A stretch of DNA of 64,000 bases from Gordius sp. MW1 (taxonomy: Eukaryota > Nematomorpha > Gordioida > Gordea > Gordiidae). Below the pieces are notes generated by a model, which was not told the origin of the DNA, ran no database searches, and saw only the letters and a program-made list of their open reading frames with translations. How positions within the stretch are numbered: position 1 is the first letter of the stretch; each line of letters starts with the position of its first letter. Where the stretch lies: positions 8,184,001-8,248,000 of the forward strand of contig OZ038526.1 of the NCBI GenBank assembly GCA_964036665.1. Direction: 5' to 3'. A program made the translations under genes and the position numbers. Below, piece by piece: positions 1-13,700 of the stretch.

Positions 1-1215
1 TGAAAATAAAAGTCAACAACTAAGCTTAGCAATACGCTGGGAAAAACCAGCCAGCCGTTTTTACAACACTACTATCTTTTTACATTGACATATTGCCCCA
101 GACTTGAGGTGACCTCACTGGGAGTGGGAATTAAGAGATGTCGTGTTGTTGTTTATCTACTCTCCAACTACTACCAATACGTTACTACCACTGCTTGCAA
201 TGGTTGTGAGATAAGTCTTATTCACCTCTTGTAAGTTGTAACTATATTCGCCTATGCAAAATTTTATTATTTTAATTCTTCTATTAGGGGAAAAAAGATT
301 AATTCATAATCATATTTTTTAATTTTTCAAAATTAACTTAGATTTTTAAGTTTATTATTTGTGACAAAGTAGAACCCCATCTTTTCATGTAAATTGTAAA
401 GCAAACCTAACACAATTAAACTTTAGGAAGAAAAATTTGCAAAATAAATAAATAAAAATAGTATAATATAATTTTAAAATTTTGAAAGGCAAATTTTATA
501 TACTTAAACTAATTCCGGTTGATTTGTAAGTTCAAAGCCTTGCTTCTTCTTCATTATATATCTTCGGGCAAAAAGTCTTATAACAGGGGTATCATGCAGG
601 GGTGGAATAATAAACTCCCAATAAATATCCCTACATAAAATAAAAATTTTTTATTCTTTTTAAATATTAAAATGAAATTCTCACCACTAAAACTGAATAG
701 TTAATTTTGGATTTTCCCGATTTAATTTGTTTGGCAACTTATCGGGTATATTATCTACTACCACCCCTTGCATACTTATGACTTACATGATTGTGGTAGT
801 CAGGAGATATCAAAATCTTGTTTAGTAACTTTTACCCCTAAAGAAGAAAAAGTGCTAGCCGAACGCCCTCATTCAACACAAACTTAAAAATTTTAGTTTA
901 TTTTTCAAAATTATTTCGTATGAATTTTTTAAGGTTTTAATAGCTAATGTTAATCTAATATTAAACGAAATGGATTTTAAACAATTTTATACTAAATATT
1001 TTATGTTTGTAAAAAAAATATCCCTAATTGCCCGAATCCTATCATCGTGCCCGCCCGAAAATAAGCCGGGTTGGGCAATCTGGTTTCCTACTACGCCTGT
1101 CATCCTTCCTCTCTACTAGAGTAATAGCTTGTAATAAGCCACTACTCTTGCACATACCAAACATCATCAATCACTCACACGCACTAAGGTATAGTGTTAT
1201 ATAAGCATATAAGCC
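1..1215. repeat. Half of a long-armed dispersed repeat (interrupted copy)
   Basis: No coding sequence is visible. The stretch at about 60-240 recurs in inverted form at about 30,130-30,320 and in part at 20,900-21,010. The stretch at about 1,130-1,215 (hexamers around TATAGTGTTATATAAGC) matches 32,040-32,085. It therefore looks like one side of the same long-inverted-arm repeat found at 30.6-32.4 kb, split by the LINE insertion that starts near 1,222. The remainder is AT-rich with nothing recognisable. Confidence 0.6.
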
Positions 1216-1596
1216 AATTAGATCAAGATACCATTTTTAAGTTGTATCCGGTTAAAGAAGACCCGCTTTTACTCATTGCTTTAGCTATTTGGGAAAACAA
1301 TACCAATCCGGGAACACCTTTGCTACAAACCTCACGACAAAGAGATTGGGATGCCGGACTTGTATTGCGCTCCGTTGATTATCTAATTTCGTGTAGCGAT
1401 ACAAGTCAGTGTTCTAATTTAAGATCGTTTTTGTTTGATGGCTCAGGTCACCAATGGCTAGGGTTCTACCTAAGCTGTCTCTCCGGGATGATGCTGGAGG
1501 ACTCGGAACTTTCGTACTCCATAGCTCTCAGGTTAGGGGTGAAATTTTCAAAGCCATTTATTTGCCGAAATTGCAGCATACTTGTAGACGAACAAG

Positions 1597-1928
1597 CATG
1601 GGCGTACCCAGGTTTTGAAAAAGGGGGGGGGGGGGCAGATTATTTATAACACAATTTTTTTTGCATTCAAAAAAAAATTTTCTTGCGAGCAAAAAAAATT
1701 TCACTACAAAAATTTTCTGGCGAGCAAAAAAAAAATAAACTCGACTATTCAAAAATTTTCCTGCGACCGTAAAAAAAATTAGGAATAGAAAATAAATGAT
1801 GACTACACAAACACATTCGCAACTAGTAATCTAATCTCAAATTTGAATTTATGTGTTTGTATTGAAAAAAAAATTTAATTCGCTGCCCCCCGGCTAATTA
1901 GCGGAAAGCAGCCGCCCCCCCCCTGGTG
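1597..1928. mobile_element. hAT-type MITE, TGGGCGTAGCC family, inside the LINE
   Basis: The left end reads CATGGGCGTACCCAGG followed by a G run. The right part ends in a C run and CCCTGG, with most of the expected right terminal repeat missing. The element is flanked by a perfect 8-bp duplication, CGAACAAG at 1,589-1,596 and 1,929-1,936. An 8-bp duplication is typical of hAT (and P) elements. It has no coding capacity and splits the LINE reading frame between the C-x2-C pair and the HLLHC motif. Confidence 0.75.
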
Positions 1929-2150
1929 CGAACAAGACAGCATCTCTTACATTGCCAGGCAAATAAATTCAAATATCTTAGACACAATAAGGCCAATGTC
2001 CTAATTCAAAGTGCTCTTAAGAGGGCAAAGATCCCATCCGTCTTGGAGCCATCGGACCCCTCCTTGGAGAGACGTATGCGTCCTGATGGATCTTCTTTAG
2101 TCCCATGGAGCAATGGTCTTCACCTTAAATGGGACTTCACATGTATTGAC

Positions 2151-2842
2151 TAGGGCTGCACCGATATCAAATTTTTAAACGATACCGATACCGATACTAC
2201 CGATATTTAAATAAATATACCGATACCGATACCGATATTTTACATCTTATAAAAATGACACCTGTTAATATTTATAATGCTTTATTTAAAATATTCCAAA
2301 TTTTTTTTCATAAATAGTAATTTTTCAATAGTCTCCGGTAGAAGAGATCTTCTATGTGGACTATCAATACCAAATTAATGACTTGCTTTTAGACCTAAAT
2401 ATAATTTAATTTAAATAAAGTCAATGTAAGGCCATTTGAATTAATAATACACAACATAGAATGTTATTCTAATTTAAAATATTTTAAATGCTTTGTTGAT
2501 AAATATTATATAATATATATATTAAAAATCGTATATACAATATATAATATAAAAATAAATACATTATATTTTAAATTTTAAATATAAACTAACTTACATA
2601 ATAATATAAATAAGTGGTGGTAGAAATTTGAATGAATGAATCAATGAAAAAATAAATTAGATTTAACAGCAATTAAGTAAAATTTAATTTAAAAAGTATA
2701 TAGATATACAGCTCTAACAAATATAAAATATTTGTAAAAAAAGTTTCAAGTATCGGTATCGGTATCGGTCGATTAATAACCGATACCGATATCGTTAAAA
2801 AATCGTGATATCTGTACCGATACCGATATCGGTGCAGCCCTA
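2151..2842. mobile_element. Non-autonomous hAT element with CCGATA subterminal arrays
   Basis: Terminal inverted repeats TAGGGCTGCACCGATA at the left and its reverse complement at the right bound 692 bp. The flanking duplication is GTATTGAC at 2,143-2,150 and 2,843-2,850, a perfect 8 bp. Both ends carry short arrays of CCGATA/TATCGG, which are likely transposase binding sites as in other hAT families (inference). The interior is AT-rich with no ORF. It interrupts the LINE within the WDFTCID motif, so it postdates the LINE. Confidence 0.88.
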
Positions 2843-3237
2843 GTATTGACCTATTTGCCCCCTTTAGCTACAACAATGATTCTTTAGCTGTTGCAGAAAG
2901 GCGGAAAACAAATAAATACAAAGCCCTACACATTTTTATTCCATTGGTTGCTTCGAGTTCACGCACTTTTGGCAAACAGGCCTTAGCTTTTTTTAAAGAG
3001 GTAGGAAGACGTCCCCCGTCTAAACATTCGGTATCCTTTTTACTGAAACAAAGACTTGGTATTCTTATAGCCAAGTACAATTTTAAATCGTTCGCGGATT
3101 ATTGGAAGATCCCCTCGATGATGCTTTATCTGAAGTTTATCATTTATTTGACGCTTTTTGTCTTTTATATCTCATGTATTTATATTATATTACTGTCAAC
3201 GGATTTTTAACAAATAAACTTTAATACTGCTAAAAAA

Positions 3238-3605
3238 AATTAGATAGATAGGGAGGGAGGCTCAAAGGATGCCGCCATTTCGCATAAGGACTAATTAAAT
3301 ATTCGATATATTGGAAAAAGTAAAAACAATAGGGGAAAAAATCATTTTTCAATGTTTTACACTAATTTGGTTCTACCACTTAGAGGTTTAATTTTTTTTA
3401 GCTATTCAATATCGCTCTAATGGGCGTCGAAAATGGTCAAAAACGGTCATTTTCGCAACTTTGAATCGAAATATTTAAAAAAAACTTGACGTAAAGGAAA
3501 AAAGGGAAAAGCATATTTGTGTTCTCCACAAAAAACTCTTATGTTGACCGTTTTCCGGTTGATTTTTTTTGTAGATTGGTGTTATTAATATACAAATCAT
3601 ATAAA
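3238..3605. repeat. Other half of the long-armed repeat split by the LINE
   Basis: The sequence from GGCTCAAAGGATGCC at about 3,260 to GTTGACCGTTTTCCGG at about 3,560 matches 32,100-32,410 in the same orientation and 30,670-31,010 inverted. It continues directly from the half ending at 1,221, once the LINE and one target duplication are removed. No coding sequence. Confidence 0.7.
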
Positions 3606-4719
3606 TATTTAAAATGTATATTTATTTCATAAAGCGTTGGGATGCATTGCATGCATATACTAGTAGAGCTGTTAAGAGCTAGTTCATTTTGAACGAGTTC
3701 TATATTTCTGAACTTAGAACTGAACTAGTTACCTTTCTAGTGAATTGTGAACTTGAACTCTTTCGTTTTTTTAAAGTTGAGCTGTTATTTTTTAATATTT
3801 TAAACTAGAACTTTACAATATAAATGAACTAGTTCTTTACAGAAATTATAATTTAAAATGAATTTATAAGACGAGTATAATTGTTTTTATAAACAAGAAC
3901 GATTTATAACGAGCGCATTTTTTATTAAATAAAACACCAGCAATCAAGCCTGTATTATTGCCAGTAAGAATAATTAGCTTAATTTATGTGATTTGCCTGT
4001 AATTAGGAAATATGCATATTGATAGTATATCTAATATGTCTGATTCGATTATCTAAAAATCGAGAGGAAATTATAGAATTTTAAAGGCAATAAATTTAAT
4101 GTTTCCACCAAATACAGAAAATTTAAACCCTAATTAGTGTTTCGATCTCGTCTCGGTCTCGAAAGCAAAATCTCGTCTAGTTTCGGGTGCGATTATTAAA
4201 ATCTCGATCTCGTCTCGACTTTTAAATAATTATACCATATATTTTTTTTGACTCTTATAAATTATTATATAAGATATAAATTGGTCAAATGGAACCAATT
4301 TTTTATCTCAACCCCCAAAACACAAGCTAGATGAGTAACTTAAGGTAGGAAGCATTCTAGGGGTTATATACTACTTAACTTGAAGGTATAAAGTTGCTAA
4401 TCAATGAATTTCATTTCCTGGAGGCTCAAAAGTTTAAGAATATCATCATATTTTAACATAATGAATTTAATGAGATCTTATATAAAAAACTTTAAAATAA
4501 TGACAAAATGCGAGAGTAAACTTCTAAAAATATTATCATTATTTATTACAAGTAATTATCTAAACAATGCAAATACAATAAAATAGGCATTATTGCTGAA
4601 AGAACATAAAAGTTTTGAGATCTTAATATTAAATGGTATACAAAAAATTACATTCACGACTAAAAAAAAATAAAAACGCGCTACAACTTAATTGCACATA
4701 TAGAGTATAATTAAAGTTG
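3606..4719. other. AT-rich non-coding stretch downstream of the ZMYND8-like gene
   Basis: No gene is supported. At 3,665-3,850 there are many short GAACTAGTTC-like inverted words. At 4,140-4,215 there is a cluster of TCTCGTCT and TCTCGATC words. The 60-codon ORF at 4,404-4,586 looks like chance in AT-rich DNA. Confidence 0.4.
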
Positions 4720-7700
4720 TTAAATATTTTTCATTTCCTCGCACACATCCTTGTGCACTTCCCAGTGCGCGATTTGACATGGTCTATCACAATACCAAAT
4801 CCCCCTGCAACAGTGGTAAACTGCTTCTTTCAAGCAGGCCGCGCACTATAAAAAGGAAAAGTATTAAGCAATTTGTGGAACTAAATTAAACAAAACGATA
4901 TTTGCCGAAGAAGCTTAGATTGACAAAAGTCAATGATTAAAATTATAAAATTTGTTTCATCATAGAAACAGTGTTATAAGATTAAGATTAGTACCCATTG
5001 CTTTCGCTTAATGTCTTCAATCGCCTTCTGCGTTTGCTCTCTCTCAACCTTCATGTCGCTTTGCAATTTATGAACCGTTCCAAAGCATTGCGACAGCTCA
5101 TTCTTGTGCCATTGAATTTCATTATTAAAATGATTTTCAAGCTCCTTTATCCGTATATCGCATTGCGCCAACTTCTCCGTGCACAACAAATGGGATCTTT
5201 CCATTTGTTTGTAAGACATATTATCAACGTAGGCTATTATAAAAAGGTCCACAAATTGCACTAGTAATAATTAATTCCGTAAATGCATACAAATAACTGT
5301 ATAATATTAAAAGACGTACGAAACGGATATTCCATTTTTTTTGCGTAAAATGCTTTGGAATTTTGCCACGAAACCGTGGGAGGATGGTGGTGCTCCTTTA
5401 AACTGATGGCGTCTCCTTTATCACCATTTGCCGGTGTTGCGACAAAATGGGGTGGCTCCAAAACGGTTAGAGTATTGAACTGGGGTACCGAAGCTGTTGC
5501 CTGACTTTGCAAATGTCGGGTCAGGTTCTTCATAATTTCTACGACCTGAAATGATATTAACAAATGTATTTAATGATACAATTGTGAATATGTAACAATT
5601 ACAAAACCATTTTAGGGCATAATCCAAAGACCGTAGCCGCTAAAATACATGCTAAAAACGGGGATGTACTTGTGATATCAATGGTAAAGCGTCAAATTTT
5701 TCTTCATTATGTTGCGTAGGATACATGGGAAGCGTTTGTAGATGTGAGGTAGCCGCCTAAGAAAAATGGTAAATAATTTATTAAGATAATCAAAATAAAT
5801 GGATCACATACACTAGGCGTTCGTCCACTCTCACATACAATCATCGAAGGTAAATTAGGGAGAACGGCAGCTGCGCAGGGTTGATGCCTGTTCCCTACAA
5901 CTTGATCGGTCAAATAATATGGGGAAGATTTCAAAGTATAGGCGCAATTTATTTGTTTGGTAGATGCCTGAGGGCAATAAGAGGTGTTTAGGGCAGTTGA
6001 CCAAACATTGCTGGGAGATGCCGTTAAAAGGGTAGCAAGGGGAGAAGGCAGAGATGATAAATCACAGGCCATTGGGTTGGTCAACGGTGTAGTGGCTAGG
6101 TTTGTTAAGTCAGTGAGTATCGAATTGAGTAATTGATTATTTTGAGGCAACCGAGGAGACGTAATTGTAGATGCGGCATATGGTGCGTTACAATGTAAAG
6201 TTACGATGGTTGTAGTAGTAGGAGGGGGTGGGGATGTGTTGTTACAGGCGTCAATTGCACTGGTAATTGCGGGGGTTGGACCTATAATTTTATTTAATAT
6301 AGGCCCTGTTATTTGGCTCGTCATCAAAGCTGAATTATCGATCAAAGACGATTGTCGTGTAGAATCCGGTATCCCTTGGTCCGTGGAAATAAGTAATGTC
6401 TGAGTAAGACTGGGTCCCGCGTTTTGGCAAGCGCCGACTATAGAAGACGGTGTGCTCGGAAGGAAAAGGTTTGTCGGCTCAGAAACTTGAGTACAGAGCT
6501 GAGAAACATTGATCGAGCTGTTCAAATTTGATGTGGAAAAGGAGCTAGAGGAGAGGATAGACAAAGTCCGACTGAGTCCCAGCTTAATGCTCTGAGCCTC
6601 TATATTAATCAGGCTTTTCTCCTTACCCCCAGTTATGTCGGGGAAAGGGGTAGAATGCCGGTCTACACTATTGCAGGTATTCAATTCAACGATCTTCGTT
6701 AAAACTGTGGGCTGTTGTTTGCTAGCCACAATAGTGGAGGTGAGGGTATCAATAGTGACGGCGGCTGTGGGAGCAACACTCATCATTGCTATGCCAGATG
6801 GTAGGGGAGAAAGAGTAGTGGATACGTAGGTGTTTGTGTTGAACTGTGGGATACTATCATGCGCGCAAGAGGTTTGGGGTTGAATGTTACCGACATGAAC
6901 ATATGAAAGGGGCAACATGGTTGACGTCGTAGTATAACACATGAGGGCTGCTGACGTCTCAGTGCCTGCATTAACTTGAGCCAGACCCGGTTCTAGTTTT
7001 AGACCAATGACGGGGAAAAAAGATTGATTAGATTCATTTGAAACGGGTTTTGGAGCAGATTGTGTCGATGATAGGGTATTACACAAGGTGAGATTACTGG
7101 GCTTTACATCTCCGGGTTCGGAGATCAAAGTAATACTAACTGACATGTAAGGATTTCGCTTGTTTTTGTTGAAGGGTGAAGATTTGGGTGGCGGTTGATT
7201 TGATTCAGCAGATAATTTAGGTTCAAAATAATTTATGACGGGAACGTTCAAAGGTTGATTTTTAACTTCCTAATAACAGCATATATAAATAAAAGCATAT
7301 TTCAGATATCATAATCAACAATACGGAAGGAAGAGCAATAAGTTTTATCAAACGACAATGCCTTAATAAGTACGAGGACCACACGGTCGCATCACATTGT
7401 TACCCTAAATTGAAAATGCCTCATGCTAAAAAACTATACGTCAACGTTAGCACAATTAATATCAGTGTCAAAAACAAAAAATAATTTTTAAACAAGGGGA
7501 TATTGAGGCACGGAAGGTGTTTTAAGTTAAAAAATTTAAGTTTGTGCTCCTCTTGCTGATTGCCGTCACCGCTTAAAATCGAAGATGACTCGGAATTATT
7601 GGCGTCGGCACGACTAAAAGTGCCAATGGTGCTTAGCGGGAAAGCTATATTTGCTTGCTGCAATGATTTTTGCCGAATTAAAGTAAAATTCAAACTTAGT

Positions 7701-10700
7701 CAATGCATAAGACACTGAGTGGCGTAAAGAGTTGAGAATAACGACCTACCAAAAGTTCAGCTGATCGTGACGCAGAGATTCCTTCGTTTAAACAAGTACT
7801 CTAAAATAAATTTATAATCTAAAATAGCATTTAACATGATTAAGATGGACATTTTAGTCGTCCATAAAACAATAAAATATTTGTCAGTCACTCATTATCA
7901 ACACTTACATCAATTGCATCCTTAATCTGAGCTACAAAAACCACTTCGGGAGATTCGCATATATAGATGCTATCGTCCGAATTGGATTCGTCTCGTTGCT
8001 GTTCTTTTCGTTTTCCATTTGCTTGCTGTTTAACGATATGATTAGGCCGCGCATATTCCATCGCCGTCAACGACTAAAATAGAACAAATTTTTTTATAAA
8101 ACATAGATGTATGGTATGGGGTAATTTGTGGTAAAAGTTGTTCTTTTTGGAATGATGGGGCGACTGAAATGTTTTATTTACCCCTGCTTCCAAAAGTGCG
8201 TGCAAATGGTTCAATGGGTTGATAGAGTGGGTGAATTGGTTTACGGATGTAAGGGTGCTGAAGGGTGTATCGTCTAGGGCATAAGGGAAGGGGATATCGT
8301 ATAGGGATTTTATGTTTGCAAGATGTATGGCTAATTCTTCCAAACTCTGCTCGTAGCCTCGGTTCATACGGGTTGACCTGTTGAAGGCCGAGGTGTTAGA
8401 GGGTGGGTTTTTGCTAAAGAGGTAGCAGTTTGTAATGGGGACCCAGGCCCTAAATGAGCACAAATACGCTAAATGTGTATCGGCTTTTACCTCTTTAATC
8501 GTGACCACCATATGGGTTTAAAATTAAGAGCCACATTTTGTAGTATTAAATCTGCCATGTAAAAATTTTTTAGGCATCTCAAAATCATTATCGCTAAAAT
8601 TGTTATTATATCGTTTTATTTCAATGGGGAGCGGAGACGTTTACTTTTCGTGCTTGCCGAAAAATCGTAGGTCGACCATGTTGGTGTCCAGCGTATGTTC
8701 TGGGTCCGTGTTGGAAGAAGAGCACGCTAAATGAGATGCGGATGCCTGACGTATGCGCAACGCTTTGGCGGGCCAGTAGCAAAAACCCTTAACCTTAGCC
8801 CATACCAGGGTGTGGACGGGCTTACAAACGCCGGCGAACCAATCGTCTCGAGTGTATAAATTGAGATAGCACTCGGGGCAAGTGTTCATCTCGCTCACTT
8901 CTTTACAGCATGCCTTCTCAACCTTTTTCAGGGTAGAAAGAATGGCGCCGCTGTGGACGTTCGCAACAGAGCTGCTGCCGCCAGGGTTGATAGAGCCTGA
9001 ATTGGAAGGGGAGTATACGATAGAGGCGTTGTGGAAGAGCCAACGGATGTCTGCCATAAAGCTATCGGTCGAGGGGTACTTGAGCAAGCGGATGTTCTAA
9101 AAAATACGCGTGCATAGAATAAAATGCGAGTTGCGTGAATATGCAAGAGATCCATTCGCTAAGGGAAGGGTGGGAATGACTATGAGTCCCAGCGGCATTA
9201 TAAAGTGTGAATATAATATATAGAAATTGCACATGGTAATTGAAAATGTATGTTAACAGTAGCGTATGGAAGGGGGGGGGGAGGTTCACATTGTCAAAAA
9301 AAATTGGATTTTTTCAAACTTATAAAAAAAATTAAATAATATTAATAGTCTTGTTAATGTTGCGCATATAGAAATAATAAATTATTTGAAATAACTTGAT
9401 ATTTAATTTTAGATGAAATCTACTAATTCTAACACTATTTATTCAAAAGTTTTCTGTCCCGAGTGGGTGTTTTCTAATAAGAAGAAATTTATTCTTACCT
9501 ATTTCTCTGGAAAAATAACTCAAAATTTTAGTTATAAATGTAATTAATAATTTTAATTTTCTAAGTATTTTATATGGTTTTTTAAAATTTCTTTAGATTA
9601 TTGGGGATTGAATCTAAGGGCATTCTACTAGAGAGAATGGGCATAACCAGGTTTTGGATTACTGGGGGGGGGGGGGGGGGGAGGCCTAAATTTTTTAACA
9701 AAGTAAAAAAAAAGTTACGGTATTTTTTTCCTCAATTATTCAAAATTTGCCCCCTTAAAAAACTAAAACTTAATTAACAAGGACAGGACATGGGCTCGCC
9801 AGGATTTGGATTGGGGAGGGCTAAAAAAGTTTTAAGTGTAAAGTAATAAAAAAAAATTATAATATATTTTTTGCTCTTCAATTTATGCTTTGGCCCTAAA
9901 CGCACTAAAAACTCATCATTAATTCTACATTAGTATAGTATTGCTGTGAAAATTCAACTAAAAACTAAAATTCTCATGGTTTAGTAAATTCATTTGTTTG
10001 AGTTTACTTTTTAATTATCATGATATAACTAATTTTATTAAAGCAAATACAGCTGGCACCGCCAAAGCCGGGCATGGGTGGGCTTTTTGTATTTTCAAAA
10101 AATGCTTAAAAAGCCGAGGAATATATAAGAAATATTTGGGGAAGGGTGTAGCCTGGGCCTGTGCTTTACATAAAATCAGCGGGGCAAACTCAGGCCTATA
10201 ATTTCCTCTTAACGGTACCGGTGTAATGATCTGAAACGTCGACATTTAAAAAACGACGACGCTCAGTTGAACATTCCTATTGGTTAATATGGCATAATAA
10301 CGAGTTATATGCTATATCACGTGATCTTCCTAAAAGCTCAATAGGTTAGTTTTGGCACAAAAACATGTATTTTTTTTGAAGACACTAAAATGACGACACA
10401 AGACTTTCAAAATATTTCAAATAATTACTATGCATAATTATTTAAATTATAAATTAAAATTTAGAGAATCACTAACAAACTATCAATTTAGCCATTTAAG
10501 TATATTATCAAATCTTTTTTTTCACATGTATTCTATAAATTTAGGTTAAATCAAAAAAATTATGAATATCAGTTTAGTCAAGCTCAAGCATTTGTATTTT
10601 CATCTCTAGTTTTGTATAAAAATGCACATAATCATTTGAAGCTTATTAAAAAATCTTTTACTTTATTAGTCTAAGTTATAAACTTTACCTTAGTTTTAAG

Positions 10701-13700
10701 CTTATAGACAATAAAAATAATTAATAGGATAGGCTTATAAACATAGATTAGATATAATGATCACTAGCTCAAGCTCAATGTATTCAAGTACTAACTCAGC
10801 TATTCCTTAGGTTATTATAAATGTACCAAATACAAAATTGAGTTCATCAATTAGCCCTACCAAAATTACAATTAAAAGGATAGGCTTATAAACATAGATC
10901 AGATATAATGATCATTAGCTCAAGCTCAACAGATATCCCTTGGGTTATTATAAATATACCAAATACAAAATTGAGTTCATCAATTAGCCCTACCAAAATT
11001 ACAATTAAAAGGATAGGCTTATAAACATAGATCAGATATAATGATCATTAGCTCAAGCTCAACAGATATCCCTTAGGTTATTATAAATATACCAAATACA
11101 AAATTGAGTTCATCAATTAGCCCTACCAAAATTACAATTAAAAGGATAGGCTTATAAACATAGATCAGATATAATGATCATTAGCTCAAGCTCAACAGAT
11201 ATCCCTTAGGTTATTATAAATATACCAAATACAAAATTGAGTTCATCAATTAGCCCTACCAAAATTACAATTAAAAGGATAGGCTTATAAACATAGATCA
11301 GATATAATGATCATTAGCTCAAGCTCAACAGATATCCCTTAGGTTATTATAAATGTATCAAATACAATATTGAGTTCATCAATTAGCTTTACAATTAAAA
11401 GGATAGGCTTACAAACATAGATCAGATATAATGATCATTAGCTAATGTATTTAAATACTCACTCAAATATCCCTTAGGTTATTAAATGTACCAAATACAA
11501 TATTGACTATAAATTATATCAGCCATTTAAAAGGAATTATAAACATAGATCAATGATCATCAGCTCAAGCTCAAAAATACATATCAAAAGAAGTAAATGC
11601 AGAATGCTAAATATGAAAAATTTTAATTACAAATATGATAAATTTTAATTAATCTTGTAAACCATGGTTGAATTATAATCAATATTTTTGTGAATTTTAT
11701 AGGTTAGTAACTAAAAACATCTGTTGATTGACGTTTGTCTTAGCCCATAGAAATTTAATTTCAAATTTTAAGAAAAATTTTTGATTGGCTTTTCGATTTT
11801 TTTGAGCGTCGTGGAAATGGATATTACACCGGGGCGCAACAATTACTGGTATTGTTAGGCAAATTAAGAATAAAAGGCCCATCCATGTGTTTACTTCAAA
11901 CAATGGCTCGAATTAGCACAAACATAAAAATTAGAAGGAGTTCTTTACAATTTGCGTCCCTGAAGATATTTAATAAAGAATCCATTTTTCACTAAAAATT
12001 TAACGTAGACGTGGAATTTATATTATTTAATTATTAAAATTCTTTGGCACAAAATCTTAATTATTTATCAAAAAAATTTGAACCCCCCCCCCCCCCCTTT
12101 ATGCAATCCTGGCTAGGCCCCTGATTGTTGAAGTTAGACTTTTAAACAAACACTTTCAAACAAAACAATATAAAAACGTAGAACTAGATTATGTCGGTGC
12201 AATTTTAGAAAACAAATTCTCACCCTTTCGATCGCGTTGAGGTCAAGAGGGTTGACAATCAAATTAGCATCGCTGGGGAAAAAGGCCGAATTCGCGATAG
12301 TTTTCTTCGATGACATCTAAATGAGTACTTAAATAATTAAAAATAATCCAAACATTAATCGGATGGTGTAATTATTATTAAAGCTTGAAAGATATCGAGT
12401 TGCCTTTTGCAATTTTATTACACCGAATGATTACACCGAATGAAAAGGGTATAATTGTTGTAGCTTACGAGTAATCGCACCCGTCGCATCGTAAATTTCA
12501 GCAAGATTTTGTAGCGTTCAGGAGTGATTCCGGGTATGCAACCATTTCCTAGATTGATGTTCTAATAATAAGTGGAAAACCAAAGAACATTATTGATTAT
12601 AAATGTAAAATAATCAGAGGCGTACGCAGGATTCTATTTTTTTTTTTTTGGGGGGGGGGGGGGTTAAATATTTCTTAAAATGTCAAAAATTTATAAAAAG
12701 ATTATTTTGTTGCAATGTAATTAAAGATTTATAAACATAATGTAGCATCCATGTGAGTTTGTCCAGCCAAATTTAGATTTTAAATTCTATTGAAGCTAGT
12801 GTAAAGAAGATGAGAATATTCGCTCGGTAGAAAAATGCACTGTCAAATAATCGAATGCTCAGTAAAATAATAAAATGCTCAGTAAAATATTAATATTGAG
12901 TAAAATAATTTTTTGGCCTTGCCCCTTCCCTTCCCTCCCCCACCCCTCCCTCTACTTCGATATAAAAGTAAGAAGACGATGTTCAGACATAATAATTTAA
13001 TTTTTGTTTTAAAAAAACATTGCAAACTCTAAATTTTTTCCCATTCGCTTTTATATCCGGGCGTAAAAAGTTCTTTCCAACATTTCCCCCCATTCGTTTC
13101 TTATATTTGCACTCATTCTACATTTAATAAAATAAAATTAATAATCTTTGGTTAATTAAGGCTTTTTTAATTTGCCATTTATATATTTGAAGGGAGAGAA
13201 GAAGGGAGTTAAAGGGAAAAATTCAAGACATTGAGAGAGATACCTTTTAACTGATAAAAATTTAATAATCAGGCCTCCAATTTGTTTAGTTTAGCCCATG
13301 GGCGTAGCCAGGTTTTGGATTTGAGGGGGGCTGAAAATAATAACCAAAGAATTGCGTGAAACAAAAATCAACCTGGCATTCAGGACACACAAAAGGTGTG
13401 GATTTGGAGGGGAAGTGTTGTTGAGCCCCTTCGCTAGCAGCGGACGCTTGGTATTCGGTTGATAAGCGACATTGCTCGTGAAAACTCCTGGGACAGTTGG
13501 AGCAATTTAGCATGGTGGCGCAATTAGCATCGCCTAAAGCCTTTTTGCGCGATTTAGGGTGCAAGGAGTGGCACACCCAACAAAAGGGGTCCCAGTAACG
13601 AGGCTAAGAGATAAGATTAAGTAGCGTATTTTGGTAATCATGTAACATAAATTTATAAAGTATAGCCTACCACCGGTCTTGCCCGAGGCCTCTCAATTTT

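Larger units (their letters stand above)
1222..3237 (+). mobile_element. 5'-truncated, doubly interrupted non-LTR retrotransposon (LINE) fragment
   Basis: Three coding blocks (about 1,222-1,588, 1,940-2,142 and 2,851-3,120) read as the C-terminal third of a LINE polyprotein when the two insertions between them are ignored. Visible landmarks are a C-x2-C pair (CRNC), then HLLHC, an RPDG motif, PWSNGL, and a WDFTCID motif continuing after the second insertion as LFAPF and FIPLVA. The same order occurs in the less damaged copy at 56,235-57,215. The zinc-knuckle followed by RPD and a downstream Asp resembles the restriction-like endonuclease of R2-type elements; that assignment is inference. The insertion ends in a short A run and is bounded by AATTAG at 1,216-1,221 and 3,238-3,243, as expected for target-primed insertion. 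A one-base frame change near 1,590-1,940 shows it is dead. Confidence 0.75.

Noticed and set aside
6206-6971. Plus- and minus-strand ORFs inside the 5.8-7.3 kb exon
   Set aside because: They are alternative frames of the long disordered ZMYND8-like exon, which is in phase with both neighbouring exons.
10695-11560. CRISPR-like regular repeats
   Set aside because: The 133-bp units are contiguous without spacers and lie in an intron of an animal gene.
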